This document shows, one piece after another, positions 55,883 to 64,000 of a DNA stretch of 64,000 nucleotides. A program made the translations under genes and the position numbers. Origin of the DNA: Bifidobacterium primatium (GTDB taxonomy: Bacteria > Actinomycetota > Actinomycetes > Actinomycetales > Bifidobacteriaceae); the NCBI RefSeq assembly GCF_002802875.1, contig NZ_PEBI01000002.1, positions 261,353 through 325,352 on the forward strand, in the 5' to 3' direction. Below the pieces are notes generated by a model. The model had not been told where the DNA came from, ran no database searches, and saw only the letters and a program-made list of their open reading frames with translations. Each line of letters opens with the position of its first letter. Position 1 is the stretch's first letter.

Positions 55883-56836
55883 ATGAACGTTCTCACCATC
55901 GACATCGGCGGCACCTTCATCAAATACGCCACCATGAGCGACGACGGCATCATTCTTTCCCGAGGGAAGGTCGAGACGCCGCAGAACAGTCGGAATGATC
56001 TTATAGAGACGCTCGCGGGCCTCTACCGTCAGGAGGAGGAGAAGTTCAATATCGATGGCATGGCCATCTCCCTGCCAGGCATCATCGACTCCGAAAACGG
56101 CTATGTCGTCATGGGCGGCGCGTTGCGGTACAACGACGACTTCTACCTGCGCCATGCGTTGTACCAGCGTTGCCCCGTGCGTATCGTGATGGAGAACGAC
56201 GCCAAGTGCGCGGTCATGGCCGAAGCGACCGTCGGCAGTCTCAAGGACGTGCGCAACGGCTTCGCGCTGATTTTCGGCACCATGGTCGGAGGGGGGTTCG
56301 TCAAGGACCGCGAACTGTACCGTGGCAAGCATTTCTCCGCCGGCGAGGTGAGCTACATCATCACGTCGCGCAGCGTCGACCCCAGCATCGAAGGCGTGTG
56401 GGGCAACCAGTGCAGCACACTCAGCCTGTGCAATCGTTACGCGCGTATCAAGGGACGGCCGGTCGAGGAGGTCGACGGCATCCGATTCTTCCAGGCGGTG
56501 GAGGACGGCGACCCCGATGCACGTTCGTGCCTCGACAAATTCGCCCACGAAGTGGCCATCCAGATTTTCAACATCCAGAATGTGCTCGATCCCGACCGGT
56601 TTGCCATAGGAGGAGGGATCTCCGCGCAGCCGACATTGATTGACGCCATCCGCACCAATCTCAACCGGCTGTATGCATACTGCCCGTATCATGTCGCGCA
56701 GGCCGAGGTCGTCACCTGCAAGTTCCAGAACGACGCCAACCTCGTCGGCGCGCTGCAATGCTATCTTGCCGATGTGAAGGATGGCGAGAACGTGGAGACC
56801 TTCGACACCGTGCGGGAGGCGGTGCTGCCGGCATAG
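55883..56836 (+). CDS. ROK-family sugar kinase
   Basis: A 317-aa kinase. The ATP site is LTIDIGGTFIKYATMSDDGI, the sugar site FNIDGMAISLPGIIDSENGY and VRIVMENDAKCAVMAEATVG with the catalytic Asp, then ALIFGTMVGGGFVKD. The zinc motif CxCGxxGCxE of most ROK kinases is replaced by GVWGNQCSTLSLC, as in the beta-glucoside kinase-like group. It probably phosphorylates the sugar at O6. AAAGGAGCATTATC precedes ATG 55883. The 190-nt gap after the aldolase holds a CCGGCCGC/GCGGCCGG hairpin without a T tract, perhaps for partial attenuation. Confidence 0.9.
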   Translation: MNVLTIDIGGTFIKYATMSDDGIILSRGKVETPQNSRNDLIETLAGLYRQEEEKFNIDGMAISLPGIIDSENGYVVMGGALRYNDDFYLRHALYQRCPVRIVMENDAKCAVMAEATVGSLKDVRNGFALIFGTMVGGGFVKDRELYRGKHFSAGEVSYIITSRSVDPSIEGVWGNQCSTLSLCNRYARIKGRPVEEVDGIRFFQAVEDGDPDARSCLDKFAHEVAIQIFNIQNVLDPDRFAIGGGISAQPTLIDAIRTNLNRLYAYCPYHVAQAEVVTCKFQNDANLVGALQCYLADVKDGENVETFDTVREAVLPA

Positions 56837-56854
56837 CCCGCCGATGCGGCCGGC

Positions 56855-57607
56855 TTACTCCGCCTTGGCGATGGCCTCGGCGATCGGGTCGTTCGAGAAG
56901 TCGTGGCTGCGGTATTCGGGGTTGTCGACCGGCAGATGCTGCACCAGCGTGTCGAACACCTGGCTCAGTATGTCGCCGCGCTCCAATACCGCGTCGAGCA
57001 CATGACCGCCGATCGAACGGTCGTCGGCGAGGAAATGCTCGTGGAATCCGGCCACCGCCGCCCCGTTGAACATCAATGGCGAGAAGTAGCCGAGCATCGT
57101 CGTGCCCTTCACGTCGTGGCCGAGGAACATGGCCTGCTGGTCTGCCACCTCCTCCAACGTGGGGTACGGCGCCTGCTGCTTGATGACGGCGCGCGTCTTG
57201 ATGAAGCTGAACGTGCCGCGCACGATGACCGCGAAGAACGTGTTCGCGCGTCCATTGGCCTCCACGATCTTCTTGTTGAGGTCCTCGAGGCCGATGTCGG
57301 ACCGCTCGCACTGGTACTGGAATGCCGCGTGATGCACGCTGGCGAACGGCACGGTGAAGTCGTCGGGCAGGACCTCCGCCACGCCGGACTGTCCGATTTT
57401 GTAGGCCACGCCGTCGAGGATGATGAGCTCGCCGTCGAGTCCCTCTCCGGTGCCGATTCCCGTGTCGCCATGTTCGAGCAGCTCGCCGATGGTGGTGGTG
57501 CCTTCGAGCAGGCCCGGCACGAGCTGGGCGAGCGTGCCATGCTGATAGAGCACGTTGGCGCCATGCTCATGGATCGGTCTGATGTTCGCGGCAGCGGATT
57601 TCGTCAT
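56855..57607 (-). CDS. alsD: Alpha-acetolactate decarboxylase
   Basis: A 250-aa enzyme (from ATG 57607) making acetoin from 2-acetolactate. Family text: LYQHGTLAQLVPGLLEGTTT, IGELLEHGDTGIGTGEGLDG, ELIILDGVAYKIGQSG, and the zinc histidines HxH-x10-H in GFHEHFLADDRSIGGHV. The start is uncertain: ATG 57607 has GAGG only 2-3 nt upstream, and ATG 57631 or 57637 are alternatives with no ribosome site. It converges with the ROK kinase, 18 nt between stops. Its last ten codons are part of the direct repeat that flanks the glycyl-radical cassette. No acetolactate synthase is next to it. Confidence 0.9.
   Translation of the reverse strand: MTKSAAANIRPIHEHGANVLYQHGTLAQLVPGLLEGTTTIGELLEHGDTGIGTGEGLDGELIILDGVAYKIGQSGVAEVLPDDFTVPFASVHHAAFQYQCERSDIGLEDLNKKIVEANGRANTFFAVIVRGTFSFIKTRAVIKQQAPYPTLEEVADQQAMFLGHDVKGTTMLGYFSPLMFNGAAVAGFHEHFLADDRSIGGHVLDAVLERGDILSQVFDTLVQHLPVDNPEYRSHDFSNDPIAEAIAKAE
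56857..56886. repeat. 30-nt direct repeat, right copy
   Basis: Identical to 50352-50381. It lies in the last codons of alsD. Together the two copies enclose the 6.5-kb block with the activase, DeoR, glycyl-radical enzyme, aldolase and kinase genes. Confidence 0.85.
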
Positions 57608-57779
57608 ATCCTCACGATAATTCGTCGCCATATTCATTTTCAACCAACCGTGCAAAGTCCGACAACGACGATTCATCCGCCGTCTCCGATGCCGAACACG
57701 TCATGGGAATTTTCATGAGTTTGGATACACTGTCGGATGTCAATTTATCTAGAACGTTCAAACAGGGGAGAAACCGATA

Positions 57780-58661
57780 ATGGATTTGATACTGGCCGCC
57801 ACTCCTTCGCTGCTGTGGGGCGTATACGCCTTGATCCTGCCGGTGATCGGCGGCTCATCATATCGCCAGATACTCGGCGTCACCACGGGATGCCTGCTGT
57901 TCGCGCTGGCTGCGTTCCCGTTCGTGCCGCACTCCTACACATGGCTTACGGTGCTCGTCAGCTTCGTGTCGGGAATCCTATGGACCATCGGTTGCTACGG
58001 GCAGATCTGCGGATTCAAGGAGATCGGCGTCTCCAGCACCATGCCCATCTCCACCGGCGAGCAGCTGGTCGGCACCAGCCTGGTCGGCGTGCTGTTCCTC
58101 GGCGACTGGGCGTCCGCGCAGGCGAAGATGGTCGGATTCGCCGCCATCGCGCTGTTCATCGTCGGCGTGGCGTTCACATCGTACGTGGAGCGGCACGGCG
58201 TCGCGGGCGGCGTCGAGGACGGCGATACGAAGGCGAACAACATGATCATGGGCCTGACCGTCATCACGATCTCCTCGCTCGGATACATCGGCTACGTCTC
58301 GATCATCCAGATATTCTCCGTCAACTCGTTCGATGCGATGCTGCCACAGGCGGTCGGCATGTTCGTCGGCGGTTTGGTGATGGGGCGGCGCGAGCCGAAC
58401 AAGCTCACCCGGCAGACCGCCCTGCTGCTCGTTCCCGGCGTGCTGTGGGGCATCGGCAACCTCATCCTCATGATCTACGACAGCAGGCTCGGCGTGGCCA
58501 TCGCCTTCCCGATGTCGCAGATGGGACTCATCATCTCCACCATCGGCGGCATGGTGTTCCTGCACGAAAGCAAGACGCGCAAGGAGAAGGTCTCCATCTC
58601 CGTCGGTCTGACGCTGGTGGTGGTCGGCATCCTGCTGATAGCCCTGACCAAGACCCTGTAG
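57780..58661 (+). CDS. GRP-family sugar transporter (GlcU/RhaT-like)
   Basis: A 293-aa protein with ten hydrophobic helices in two five-helix halves. The start MDLILAATPSLLWGVYALIL and GILWTIGCYGQICGFKEIGV, VSSTMPISTGEQLVGTSLVG, VLFLGDWAS and VLWGIGNLILMIYDSRLGVA, AIAFPMSQMGLIISTIGGMV match the glucose/ribose porter group of the drug/metabolite superfamily. It probably imports a neutral hexose or derivative with protons. TACACT (57726-57731) is the likely -10 and AGGGGAG lies 9 nt before ATG. It is divergent from alsD and may supply the kinase in the neighbouring cassette. Confidence 0.88.
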   Translation: MDLILAATPSLLWGVYALILPVIGGSSYRQILGVTTGCLLFALAAFPFVPHSYTWLTVLVSFVSGILWTIGCYGQICGFKEIGVSSTMPISTGEQLVGTSLVGVLFLGDWASAQAKMVGFAAIALFIVGVAFTSYVERHGVAGGVEDGDTKANNMIMGLTVITISSLGYIGYVSIIQIFSVNSFDAMLPQAVGMFVGGLVMGRREPNKLTRQTALLLVPGVLWGIGNLILMIYDSRLGVAIAFPMSQMGLIISTIGGMVFLHESKTRKEKVSISVGLTLVVVGILLIALTKTL

Positions 58662-58671
58662 CCAATCGGTG

Positions 58672-58733
58672 ACTTGGCAGAACCGTTCATAAGAACCATG
58701 AAAATCGGTTCTCCATGATTGGTTTTGCCAAGT
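58672..58733. repeat. Palindromic repeat family, copy B
   Basis: ACTTGGCAGAACC (58672) and GGTTTTGCCAAGT (ending 58733) close a 62-bp near-palindrome with CGTTCATAAGAACCATG inside. It starts 11 nt after the transporter stop and could act as its terminator or as a mobile palindrome. Confidence 0.7.
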
Positions 58734-58835
58734 AAGTATTACGTATGGGCATACGGGATTGTGGGCGGCCGTCACGTTCGTCCACATTGCTCGGAAAACT
58801 GGATTTTCCCAGTCAGGGCCTCCTACCGTCGAATC

Positions 58836-59792
58836 ATGAGGGTGAATACGAGACTGAACGTGATGTTGGACCAGGCCGAATCGAACCGGCTGTGCATATG
58901 GAGCCGCGACGACGCCGAACGCCAGATGATGCGACGCCGGCAGTCCGTAGGGGAACTGATTCACGTGGGGGCCCGATGCTATGCGAGGCCGTCGTATTGG
59001 CAGGGATTGACCGAATTCGAGCGGTTTCGTCATCTGGCGCGTTCCCTGTCGGGGAAGCATCCGCGCTGGGTGTTCGGCGGGCCGACCGCCGCGGTGATGC
59101 ATGGCGTATGCGATTCTCATCGGCAGATGAGGACGGTCCATCGTGTGATCGCAGGGAACGGCATGGTTCGTGACACCGATATCGTGACCAGTCATTACGT
59201 GACGGATGCGTCGTACGTCGTCGTGGATGGGGTAAAGGTGACGTCGTTGCCCAGAACGGTGTTCGACTGCGCCAGATGGATGGATTTCCCCGATGCGCTC
59301 GCAGTGGTCGACGCGGTATTGAGACAAGGGGCCATGGGCCGCGCCGCGCTTCACGACTCCCTGCTTCGTGAACGCGGCAGATACGTGGGCCGTGCCCTGC
59401 ACGTATTGGATGAGGCGACCGGCCGTACCTACAACGGCGGCGAATCCTATGTCTATGGCGTGATTCTTGAGGAGAGGTTCGCGAAACCGACGATCCAGGC
59501 CGAGATGCCGTGCCGCAATGAGAACGGCAATCCCGACCGGGTCGACTTTCTGTGGGTGACCGGGGATGGGCGTCGTGTCGTGGCGGAACTTGACGGGCGG
59601 ATTAAATACCGTGACGAATCCATGTACCGCAACGGCAGCCTGCCCGATACCATCATCGCGGAGAAGGAGCGTGAGGAGCGGGTGAGAATGGTCGTGGACG
59701 GATTCGTAAGGTTCTCGTTCGCGGAGGCGTATCGGAGGGCGCCGCTGGTACGGAAGCTGGAATGGGCCGGGGTTCCGAGACTGCTCGGATGA
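58836..59792 (+). CDS. AbiEi-antitoxin-like/DUF559-like protein
   Basis: A 318-aa protein with a basic N-terminal part (MRRRQSVGELIHVGARCYAR), a middle domain (HPRWVFGGPTAAVMHGVCDS; KVTSLPRTVFDCARWMDFPD) of the type often labelled AbiEi-antitoxin-like, and a C-terminal restriction-fold-like end (RVDFLWVTGDGRRVVAELDG then RIKYRD ... EKEREERVR), where E-x-D-G-x-x-K could be catalytic. No AbiEii toxin follows. TACCGT (58824-58829) ends 6 nt before ATG 58836 with no ribosome site: leaderless. It lies between palindromic repeats B and C, which suggests an accessory gene. Confidence 0.65.
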   Translation: MRVNTRLNVMLDQAESNRLCIWSRDDAERQMMRRRQSVGELIHVGARCYARPSYWQGLTEFERFRHLARSLSGKHPRWVFGGPTAAVMHGVCDSHRQMRTVHRVIAGNGMVRDTDIVTSHYVTDASYVVVDGVKVTSLPRTVFDCARWMDFPDALAVVDAVLRQGAMGRAALHDSLLRERGRYVGRALHVLDEATGRTYNGGESYVYGVILEERFAKPTIQAEMPCRNENGNPDRVDFLWVTGDGRRVVAELDGRIKYRDESMYRNGSLPDTIIAEKEREERVRMVVDGFVRFSFAEAYRRAPLVRKLEWAGVPRLLG

Positions 59793-59810
59793 CGAATACC
59801 TTGGCCGGAA

Positions 59811-59906
59811 CGGTCATGAATCGGTAATTTGGTCGAACCATTCATAAAGACCGGTAAAACCGATCCTTCGTGATCGGATTTACCAAGTCCGGTGTTTTCA
59901 TGACCG
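59811..59906. repeat. Palindromic repeat family, copy C, extended
   Basis: The core (59826-59888) starts AATTTGGTCGAACCATTCAT and ends GGATTTACCAAGT. An outer pair CGGTCATGAA (59811-59820) / TTCATGACCG (59897-59906) extends the palindrome to 96 bp. Confidence 0.7.
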
Positions 59907-60206
59907 GATTGACCATATTATCGTTGTGATTACGGCGATTCGACGCCGATCGCGAAGCGCGACACGCCCGAATTCTGCTAGGGGCACCCCTTGTGCTTTA
60001 ATTATCAAGTTGCCTGTTTTGGGCTCGCAAAATTGTCTATTCAAAAGCGAGCATGGCACAAGGATTATTCCACGTCCTTGCATGGCCATGCACTGATACG
60101 GTTCGGCCGCCACGGGGAGGGATCCCGAAGTCGGCCACGCCTTGACGTGCCCTAGAGAAACAGGCTGGATAAACAGTAATTAATTCGCAAGAAAGGGCGG
60201 ACGGCA
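59907..60206 (+). promoter_or_regulatory. Leader region before the S10 operon
   Basis: About 300 bp without a gene precede rpsJ. TTGCCT (60011) and other AT-rich stretches could be promoters, but none is convincing. GCATGGCCATGC near 60081 and several GC-rich stems suggest a folded leader, as expected for S10 operons autoregulated by a ribosomal protein. I cannot assign a family. Confidence 0.4.
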
Positions 60207-60515
60207 ATGGCGGGACAGAAAATCCGCATCAGGCTTAAGTCCTATGACCACGAGGTCATCGACCAGTCGGCGAAGAAAATCGTCGAGACGGTCACGAACG
60301 CGGGCGCAACCGTAGTTGGCCCGGTTCCTCTGCCGACCGAGAAGAACGTGTTTGTTGTTATCCGTTCTCCTCACAAGTACAAGGATTCCCGCGAGCATTT
60401 CGAGATGCGCACTCACAAGCGCCTCATTGACATCGTTGACCCGACGCCTAAGGCCGTCGATTCTCTGATGCGTCTCGACCTGCCGGCGGACGTGAACATC
60501 GAGATCAAGCTGTAA
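60207..60515 (+). CDS. rpsJ: 30S ribosomal protein S10
   Basis: A 102-aa protein of standard length ([60 protein letters not shown]). It is first in the S10 operon and also the NusE subunit of antitermination complexes. AAAGGGCGGACGGCA precedes ATG. Confidence 0.98.
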   Translation: MAGQKIRIRLKSYDHEVIDQSAKKIVETVTNAGATVVGPVPLPTEKNVFVVIRSPHKYKDSREHFEMRTHKRLIDIVDPTPKAVDSLMRLDLPADVNIEIKL

Positions 60516-60532
60516 GGGAGGGGGGAACCGTT

Positions 60533-61180
60533 ATGAGCAACAACATCAAGAGTGCACTGCTGGGCAAGAAGCTCGGCATGTCCCAGGTGTGGGACGAGAA
60601 CGGCTTCTTCGTTCCCGTCACGCTGGTGGACGTCTCCACCAACGTGGTTACCGCTGTGAAGACCGAAGAGACCGACGGCTACAAGGCCGTCCAGATCGGC
60701 TACGGCCAGATCGACCCGACCAAGGTGACCAAGCCGCTCGCCGGCCACTTCGCCAAGGCCGGCGTCACTCCGCGCCGTCACCTTGTCGAGTTCCGCACCG
60801 AGGAAGCCGAGAGCTTCGAGCCGGGTCAGGAACTGACCGCCGAGCTCTTCGCCGAAGGCTCCAAGGTCGACGTCACCGGCACCACCAAGGGCAAGGGCTT
60901 CGCCGGTACCATCAAGCGCTGGGGCTTCAAGTCCTACCGCCGTACTCACGGCTCTCACAAGAACGAGCGTCGTCCCGGTTCCGTGGGCGCATGCGCCACT
61001 CCGAGCCGCATCCTCAAGGGCAAGCGCATGGCCGGCCGCATGGGCCATGTCACCAACACCACGCTGAACCTGACGGTCGTCTCCTCCGATGTGGAGAACG
61101 GCGTCATCGCCATCAAGGGTGCCATCCCCGGCCCCAAGGGCGCCATCGTCGTGGTTCGTTCCGCAGTGAAGGGAGCCTGA
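60533..61180 (+). CDS. rplC: 50S ribosomal protein L3
   Basis: A 215-aa protein ([60 protein letters not shown]). It is a primary 50S assembly protein near the peptidyl-transferase centre. GGGAGGGGGG precedes ATG 60533, 17 nt after rpsJ. Confidence 0.98.
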   Translation: MSNNIKSALLGKKLGMSQVWDENGFFVPVTLVDVSTNVVTAVKTEETDGYKAVQIGYGQIDPTKVTKPLAGHFAKAGVTPRRHLVEFRTEEAESFEPGQELTAELFAEGSKVDVTGTTKGKGFAGTIKRWGFKSYRRTHGSHKNERRPGSVGACATPSRILKGKRMAGRMGHVTNTTLNLTVVSSDVENGVIAIKGAIPGPKGAIVVVRSAVKGA

Positions 61181-61186
61181 TAACTC

Positions 61187-61846
61187 ATGGCTATTTCTCT
61201 GAACATCACTAGCGCTGAAGGCCAGAACGGCACCGTCGAGGCTCCGGAAGAACTGTTCGGCATCTCCGCCGAGGAAGTGCAGAACCACGTTCCGCTGGTG
61301 CACCAGGTCGTTATCGCCCAGCTGGCTGCCGCCCGTCGCGGCACCCACGCTGTGAAGAACCGCGCCCGCATCTCCGGCGGCGGCAAGAAGCCGTGGAAGC
61401 AGAAGGGCACCGGTCGTGCCCGCCAGGGCTCCATCCGCGCCCCGCAGTGGGCCGGCGGCGCCGTGGTCCACGGTCCGGTTCCGCGCGATTACTCGCAGCG
61501 CACCCCCAAGAAGATGAAGGCCGCAGCTCTGCGCTACATGCTTTCCGATCGCGCCAACGCCGGTCGCGTGCACGTGGTTGATTTCGGCATCGCCGAGACC
61601 CCGTCCACCAAGACCGCCAAGGCCGTTCTCGAAGCTGTGGCCGCGAACCGCTTCGCCACCGTCGTGTTCTCCCGCGAGAACATCAACGAGTGGCTGTCGG
61701 TGCGCAACCTGCCGACCGTGCACCCCATCTTCGCCGATCAGCTCAACACCTACGATGTGGTGACCGCCGAGGACATCGTCTTCACCAAGGAAGGCTTCGA
61801 AGCCTTCGTCGCGGCGAAGACCGCCACGGCCGCTAAGGAGGACTAA
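61187..61846 (+). CDS. rplD: 50S ribosomal protein L4
   Basis: A 219-aa protein. The extended loop lining the exit tunnel is present ([20 protein letters not shown], then [20 protein letters not shown]). In enterobacteria L4 represses its own operon. It begins 6 nt after rplC. Confidence 0.98.
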   Translation: MAISLNITSAEGQNGTVEAPEELFGISAEEVQNHVPLVHQVVIAQLAAARRGTHAVKNRARISGGGKKPWKQKGTGRARQGSIRAPQWAGGAVVHGPVPRDYSQRTPKKMKAAALRYMLSDRANAGRVHVVDFGIAETPSTKTAKAVLEAVAANRFATVVFSRENINEWLSVRNLPTVHPIFADQLNTYDVVTAEDIVFTKEGFEAFVAAKTATAAKED

Positions 61847-61848
61847 TC

Positions 61849-62145
61849 ATGGTCGCAATCCACAAGCCCGCACACGACATCATCATCAAGCCTGTCGTCT
61901 CCGAGAAGAGCTACGCCAACTCCGACATGGGCCAGTACACCTTCGTGGTGAACCCCAAGGCGAACAAGGTGCAGATCAAGCAGGCAATCGAGCAGATCTT
62001 CAATGTCAAGGTGACGAACGTCAACACCCTCAACCGCGCTGGCAAGCGCACCCGCACCCGCACCGGCTTCGGCCAGCGCGTGAGCGAGAAGCGCGCCATC
62101 GTTACCGTCGCCGAGGGCCAGACCATCGACATCTTCGGTAACTGA
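61849..62145 (+). CDS. rplW: 50S ribosomal protein L23
   Basis: A 98-aa protein ([40 protein letters not shown]). It lies at the tunnel exit and docks trigger factor and SRP. AAGGAGGACTAATC overlaps the end of rplD, so the two are coupled. Confidence 0.98.
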   Translation: MVAIHKPAHDIIIKPVVSEKSYANSDMGQYTFVVNPKANKVQIKQAIEQIFNVKVTNVNTLNRAGKRTRTRTGFGQRVSEKRAIVTVAEGQTIDIFGN

Positions 62146-62175
62146 AGGCTAGCCGAGAAAGTTAGGGACTAAATT

Positions 62176-63006
62176 ATGGCTATCCGTACATACAAGCCGA
62201 CGACTGCCGGTCGTCGCAACGCTTCGGTTTCGGATTTCTCCGAGCTCACGCGTTCGACGCCTGAGAAGTCGCTGGTTCGCAAGCTCAGCAAGACTGGCGG
62301 CCGTAACTCCTACGGTCGTATGACCAGCCGTCACCGCGGCGGCGGCCACAAGCGCCAGTACCGTCTCATCGACTTCAAGCGTTGGGACAAGGACGGCGTG
62401 CCCGCCAAGGTCGCTCACATCGAGTACGACCCGAACCGTTCCGCCCGCATCGCCCTCCTGCACTACGCGGATGGCGAGAAGCGCTACATCATCGCCCCCG
62501 AGGGCGTGAAGCAGGGCGACGTCATCGAGACCGGCGCCCAGGCCGATATCAAGCCGGGCAACAACCTGCCTCTTCGCAACATCCCGACCGGTACGGTGGT
62601 TCACGCCATCGAGCTGCGTCCGCTGGGTGGCGCCAAGATCGCTCGTTCCGCCGGTGCCGCTGTTCAGCTCGTCGCCAAGGATGGCGCCTACGCCCAGCTG
62701 CGTATGCCGTCCGGCGAAATCCGCAACGTGGATGCCCGCTGCCGCGCCACCGTTGGTGAGGTCGGCAACTCCGAGCACGCCAACATCCAGCTCGGCAAGG
62801 CCGGTCGCGCCCGTTGGATCGGCAAGCGTCCGTGGACCCGTGGTGAGTCCATGAACCCGGTGGACCACCCGCACGGTGGTCGTACCCGCGGTGGTAAGCC
62901 GCCGGTGTCGCCGTGGGGCAAGGGCGAAGTTCGTACTCGTCGTCCGAAGAAGGCTTCGAACAAGATGATCGTTCGTCGTCGTCCGGCCGGCAAGAACCGC
63001 AAGTAA
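62176..63006 (+). CDS. rplB: 50S ribosomal protein L2
   Basis: A 276-aa protein of full length ([60 protein letters not shown] with the conserved peptidyl-transferase-region His). The ribosome site is weak: only AGGG lies about 10 nt before ATG 62176. Confidence 0.98.
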   Translation: MAIRTYKPTTAGRRNASVSDFSELTRSTPEKSLVRKLSKTGGRNSYGRMTSRHRGGGHKRQYRLIDFKRWDKDGVPAKVAHIEYDPNRSARIALLHYADGEKRYIIAPEGVKQGDVIETGAQADIKPGNNLPLRNIPTGTVVHAIELRPLGGAKIARSAGAAVQLVAKDGAYAQLRMPSGEIRNVDARCRATVGEVGNSEHANIQLGKAGRARWIGKRPWTRGESMNPVDHPHGGRTRGGKPPVSPWGKGEVRTRRPKKASNKMIVRRRPAGKNRK

Positions 63007-63021
63007 GGAAGTGTCTGACAG

Positions 63022-63300
63022 ATGACTCGTAGCATCAAGAAGGGCCCATTCGTCGACGCCCACTTGCAGAAGAAGGTCGACGAGCAGAACGAGAAGGGCA
63101 CGAAGAACGTCATCAAGACGTGGTCGCGCCGTTCGATGATCACCCCTGATTTCATCGGACACACGTTCGCAGTTCACGATGGCCGCAAGCATGTCCCGGT
63201 GTTCGTCACCGAGGCCATGGTTGGCCACAAGCTCGGTGAGTTCGCCCCGACGCGCACCTTCAAGGGTCACGTCAAGGACGACAAGAAGGCACGCCGCTAA
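63022..63300 (+). CDS. rpsS: 30S ribosomal protein S19
   Basis: A 92-aa protein ([60 protein letters not shown]). It binds 16S rRNA in the 30S head with S13. It follows rplB by 15 nt. Confidence 0.98.
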   Translation: MTRSIKKGPFVDAHLQKKVDEQNEKGTKNVIKTWSRRSMITPDFIGHTFAVHDGRKHVPVFVTEAMVGHKLGEFAPTRTFKGHVKDDKKARR

Positions 63301-63321
63301 AGGCGAGGAGAGTAAAGACAC

Positions 63322-63681
63322 ATGGAAGCTAAAGCAATCGCTCGTCACGTCCGCGTGACGCCGCGCAAGGCTCGCCGCGTCGTCGACCTCATCCGAGGCA
63401 AGCAGGCGACCGAAGCGGTGACCATCCTCAAGTTCGCTCCGCAGGAAGCGGCCGTTCCGGTCCGCAAGGTCCTCGAGAGCGCCATCGCCAACGCTCGTGT
63501 TAAGGCCGACAAGGCCAACGAGCCGTTCCGCGAGAACGAGCTGGTAGTCAAGGAGACGTACGTCGACGAAGGCGTTACGTTGAAGCGTTTCCGTGCACGC
63601 GCCCAGGGCCGTGCCGCTCGCATCAACAAGCGCACCAGCCACATCACGGTTATCGTCGCCGACAAGGAAGGAGCCCGATAA
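63322..63681 (+). CDS. rplV: 50S ribosomal protein L22
   Basis: A 119-aa protein ([20 protein letters not shown], then [36 protein letters not shown]). Its loop lines the exit tunnel and contacts macrolides. GGCGAGGAGAG precedes ATG 63322. Confidence 0.98.
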   Translation: MEAKAIARHVRVTPRKARRVVDLIRGKQATEAVTILKFAPQEAAVPVRKVLESAIANARVKADKANEPFRENELVVKETYVDEGVTLKRFRARAQGRAARINKRTSHITVIVADKEGAR

Positions 63682-63682
63682 A

Positions 63683-64000
63683 ATGGGTCAGAAGATCAAC
63701 CCGTTTGGCTACCGTCTTGGCGTAACCGAAACCCACCGCAGCCGCTGGTTCTCCGACTCCAACAAGCCGGGCGAGCGTTACAGCGACTTCGTTCTCGAAG
63801 ACGACAAGATCCGCAAGGCCATGAACGCCGACCTCGAGCGTGCGGGCGTTTCCCGCATCGTCATCGAGCGTACCCGCGACCGCGTGCGTGTGGACATCCA
63901 CACCGCTCGTCCGGGCATCGTCATCGGCCGTCGTGGTGCTGAGGCCGACCGCGTTCGCGCCAAGCTCGAGAAGCTGACTGGCAAGCAGGTCCAGCTCAAC
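63683..64000 (+). CDS. rpsC: 30S ribosomal protein S3, N-terminal part (cut by window end)
   Basis: The first 106 residues are present ([20 protein letters not shown] ... [20 protein letters not shown], the KH domain with its GxxG loop). The gene runs off the window. Its ATG starts one base after the rplV stop. Confidence 0.97.
   Translation, partial: MGQKINPFGYRLGVTETHRSRWFSDSNKPGERYSDFVLEDDKIRKAMNADLERAGVSRIVIERTRDRVRVDIHTARPGIVIGRRGAEADRVRAKLEKLTGKQVQLN

Overview
The window is high-GC actinobacterial chromosome and almost certainly comes from a Bifidobacterium. The evidence is a fused AdhE, a MalQ and GlgX-type debranching enzyme set, actinobacterial ribosomal proteins, a tRNA-Tyr/Thr/Met-rpmG block, an fdx-dapC pair, a groES without groEL under a CIRCE element, and many leaderless genes. 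The species cannot be named from the sequence alone. I see no transposase, integrase, phage gene or CRISPR array.

Layout. 1-4.3 kb: the last codons of a GH2 enzyme, a GH3 glycosidase on the minus strand, and an SPFH membrane protein with a small ribbon-helix-helix partner. 4.3-5.6 kb: rplJ-rplL behind a structured leader. 5.6-12.2 kb: a MATE exporter, then a tight three-gene operon (FHA protein, very large helicase-like protein with eroded active sites, 75-aa protein). 12.2-20 kb: SAF/CpaB-like protein, FmdB-like zinc ribbon, 5-formyl-THF cyclo-ligase, GNAT acetyltransferase, coiled-coil membrane protein, groES, lemA-DUF2207 and a small membrane protein. 20-24.5 kb: class Ib ribonucleotide reductase (nrdI, nrdE, a 30-codon ORF, nrdF) behind paired NrdR boxes. 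24.5-31 kb: tRNAs, rpmG, murB, amino-acid permease, ferredoxin, dapC and a HIT protein. 31-34.3 kb: uronate isomerase and GPH symporter. 34.5-44.3 kb: DNA polymerase IV, tRNA-Ser, CapA-like protein, 2-hydroxyacid dehydrogenase, YigZ, variant-repeat protein, malQ, an orphan vsr and rplM-rpsI. 44.3-50.2 kb: glgX and adhE, the latter with an exact Rex box. 50.3-59.9 kb: an accessory segment. 60.2-64 kb: the start of the S10 ribosomal operon (rpsJ, rplC, rplD, rplW, rplB, rpsS, rplV, partial rpsC).

The most interesting part is 50.3-59.9 kb. A non-PFL glycyl-radical enzyme (GCVE active site, RVAGYSA radical loop), its activase, a DeoR-type regulator, an FSA/TalC-type aldolase and a ROK sugar kinase form one cassette. 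It is flanked exactly by a 30-nt direct repeat that is the 3' end of alsD (acetolactate decarboxylase). This suggests that the cassette was inserted at the end of alsD and regenerated the gene end. A GRP-family sugar transporter lies just beyond alsD. Together the genes could import a sugar or anhydro-sugar, phosphorylate it, rearrange it by radical chemistry and split it by an aldolase. A 1,5-anhydroglucitol-6-phosphate type route is my leading hypothesis. Three copies of a ~63-bp palindromic repeat punctuate this accessory segment (adhE/pflA gap, after the transporter, before the S10 operon).
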